Assembly (NCBI GenBank): GCA_001312405.1
Contig: BBDR01000016.1
Coordinates: forward strand, 37,637 to 101,636
Reading direction: 5' to 3'
DNA: 64,000 bases
Source: Clostridium sp. NkU-1
GTDB lineage: Bacteria > Bacillota_A > Clostridia > Lachnospirales > Lachnospiraceae
The position numbers and the translations under genes are program-made. Below, in pieces: positions 62,593-64,000 of the stretch. Numbering within the stretch: the stretch's first letter is position 1; every line of letters starts with the position of its first letter. A model generated the notes under the pieces. It worked only from the letters and a program-made list of their open reading frames with translations. It was not told the origin of the DNA and searched no databases.

Positions 62593-63928
62593 ATGGATGA
62601 TGCCCTGATCAAACGGGTGCTGCCCCACAGCATTGAGGCAGAGCAATCCGTCATCGGTTCCATGCTGATGGACCGGGATGCAATCATCACGGCTTCCGAG
62701 ATTGTTACAGCAGGAGATTTTTACCAGCACCAGTATGGCATCATGTTTGAGGCCATGCTGGAGCTTTTTAATGAGAATTTGCCGGTGGATCTGGTGACTC
62801 TTCAAAACCGTTTAAAGGAAAAGGATGTTCCTCCCGAAGTTTCAAGCCTGGAATTTGTAAGGGACATCATTACCACGGTCCCTACATCCGCAAATATAAA
62901 ATCCTATGCCAATATTGTCCGTGATAAGGCGGTTCTAAGGCGGCTTATTAAGGTAAATGAGGAAATAGCCAACACCTGCTACGCAGGAAAAGAACCCTTG
63001 GAAACCATTATGGCTGTTACGGAAAAGACCATATTTGATCTGCTTCAGAACCGCAACTCCGGGGATTTCGTACCCATCCGCCAGGTTGCCATGAATGTTC
63101 TGGAAAAGATCGAAGAGGCTTCCAAGAACCAGGGAACCGTAACCGGAATCCCCACAGGCTTTATTGACCTGGATTATAAGACTTCCGGCCTTCAGCCTTC
63201 CGATTTCATCCTGATCGCCGCCCGCCCTTCCATGGGAAAGACGGCTTTTGTGCTGAACCTGGTAGACCATATTGCTGTAAAAAAAGGGCCTGCCCTGTAT
63301 GGTATTCAGCCTTGAGATGTCCAAGGAACAGCTGGTAAACCGTATGCTGGCCATGGAATCCAATGTAGATTCCCAGAAGCTTAGAACCGGAACCTTATCG
63401 GATACCGACTGGGATGCCGTCGTGGAGGGGATCGGAGTCATCGGCAATTCCAAGCTGATCATTGATGATACCCCGGGAATCTCTATCGGGGAACTGCGTT
63501 CCAAATGCCGTAAGATGAAGCTGGAATACGGTCTTAGCGTGGTCATCATCGACTACCTTCAGTTGATGAGCGGAAGCGGAAAAGGCGGCGAAAACCGCCA
63601 GCAGGAGATCTCAGAAATATCCAGATCCCTAAAAGCCCTGGCAAGAGAGATGAACGCTCCCGTGATCGCTTTATCCCAGCTAAGCCGGGCCTGTGAAACA
63701 AGACCAGACCACCGCCCCATGCTCTCCGACCTCCGAGAATCCGGAGCCATCGAGCAGGATGCGGACGTAGTTATGTTCTTATACCGTGATGATTATTATA
63801 ATAAAGATACGGATATGCCTAATATTGCGGAGGTAATTATTGCAAAGCAGAGAAACGGCCCCATCGGGACCATTAATCTGGTCTGGAGACCAGAGTATAC
63901 GAAGTTTGCAAACATGGCTAAGCAATGA
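62593..63928 (+). CDS. dnaB: Replicative DNA helicase DnaB, frame-interrupted
   Basis: Hexameric helicase of the replication fork, about 445 residues. The N-terminal domain ([32 protein letters not shown]) interacts with primase; the C-terminal RecA-like domain has Walker [45 protein letters not shown] (Walker B) and [13 protein letters not shown], plus [22 protein letters not shown]. The frame shifts near 63300 in CTGTATGG. ATG 62593 is preferred because AGGAGG then has an 8-nt spacer; ATG 62587 would leave almost none. As dnaB is essential, the shift is read as an error. Confidence 0.95.
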
Positions 63929-63944
63929 GCAGGATAGAAAAAAG

Positions 63945-64000
63945 AGGGGTCCCTGGCCCAGGAAACAAGAATACTTGTTTTTCCCTGGGTCCAGGGACCC
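63945..64000 (+). terminator. Terminator after dnaB, cut by the window edge
   Basis: GGGTCCCTGGCCCAGG and AAACAAG on one side pair with CTTGTTT and CCTGGGTCCAGGGACCC on the other around a short AATA loop, giving a very stable stem of more than 20 bp just after the dnaB stop. Any T-tract would lie beyond the window. Confidence 0.8.

Overview
The window looks like a chromosomal segment of an endospore-forming, low-to-moderate GC member of the Lachnospiraceae (Clostridium cluster XIVa, of the Lacrimispora / C. saccharolyticum type). This rests on both dipicolinate synthase subunits (spore formation), the order DUF951 - rpsF - ssb - rpsR, a GdpP - L9 - DnaB block, two beta-glucoside PTS modules, AGGAGG-type ribosome binding sites, and protein sequences of clostridial character. 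The assignment is inference from remembered families, not from a search.

Data quality matters for every entry. About sixty apparent frameshifts interrupt roughly two thirds of the genes. Most are one surplus base in an A or T run of seven or eight; a smaller number are lost bases in short G/C runs. They hit genes the cell cannot lose (rpsR, dnaB) as well as accessory ones, so I read them as sequencing error and annotate each interrupted gene as one CDS over its full reconstructed span.

Layout. 0.2-6.3 kb: an acetyltransferase, then a minus-strand unit with an AraC-type regulator fused to a glycosidase-like domain, two uncharacterised membrane proteins (one DUF5058-like) and an M20 amidohydrolase. 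6.5-9 kb: dpaAB divergent from dapA, which links diaminopimelate-pathway flux to spore dipicolinate. 9-16.4 kb: a chemoreceptor, an HPr-like protein without the usual His, an AraC regulator, a zinc-ribbon membrane protein, DUF2156 and Eis-type acyltransferases, an aldo/keto reductase and DUF951. 16.5-17.6 kb: rpsF-ssb-rpsR.

17.6-28.9 kb is accessory. A repeat of about 170 bp that begins inside the 3' end of rpsR recurs at 21.2 kb, and a diverged copy lies at 28.8 kb. The first interval is an AT-rich island with two genes, a dGTPase-type HD protein with an extra N-terminal domain and a RES-domain (NAD+-targeting toxin family) protein; this is the best candidate here for an undescribed defence-type system. 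The second interval holds two GyrI-like proteins, an acetyltransferase, a deformylase remnant and an RpiR - PTS - 6-phospho-beta-glucosidase operon.

29-47 kb: an OmpR-type two-component system with a lipoprotein, a GlsB/YeaQ protein, a minus-strand MetNIQ-type ABC importer with DUF169, a GHKL kinase / LytTR regulator divergent from a sodium:solute symporter, and a LicT - PTS - 6-phospho-beta-glucosidase operon under two antitermination switches, followed by a MATE pump. 46.9-47.07 kb: an apparent stand-alone small RNA gene with promoter, operator-like dyad and terminator but no ORF.

47-64 kb: topoisomerase III; a LacI-regulated PhnDCEE importer with a 5'-nucleotidase; a MocR regulator divergent from an EamA exporter; an acetyltransferase; a single-domain response regulator; and gdpP-rplI-dnaB. 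In many relatives the last block lies close to rpsR, so about 42 kb separates the two halves here. No tRNA, rRNA, CRISPR array, insertion sequence or recombinase gene was recognised.
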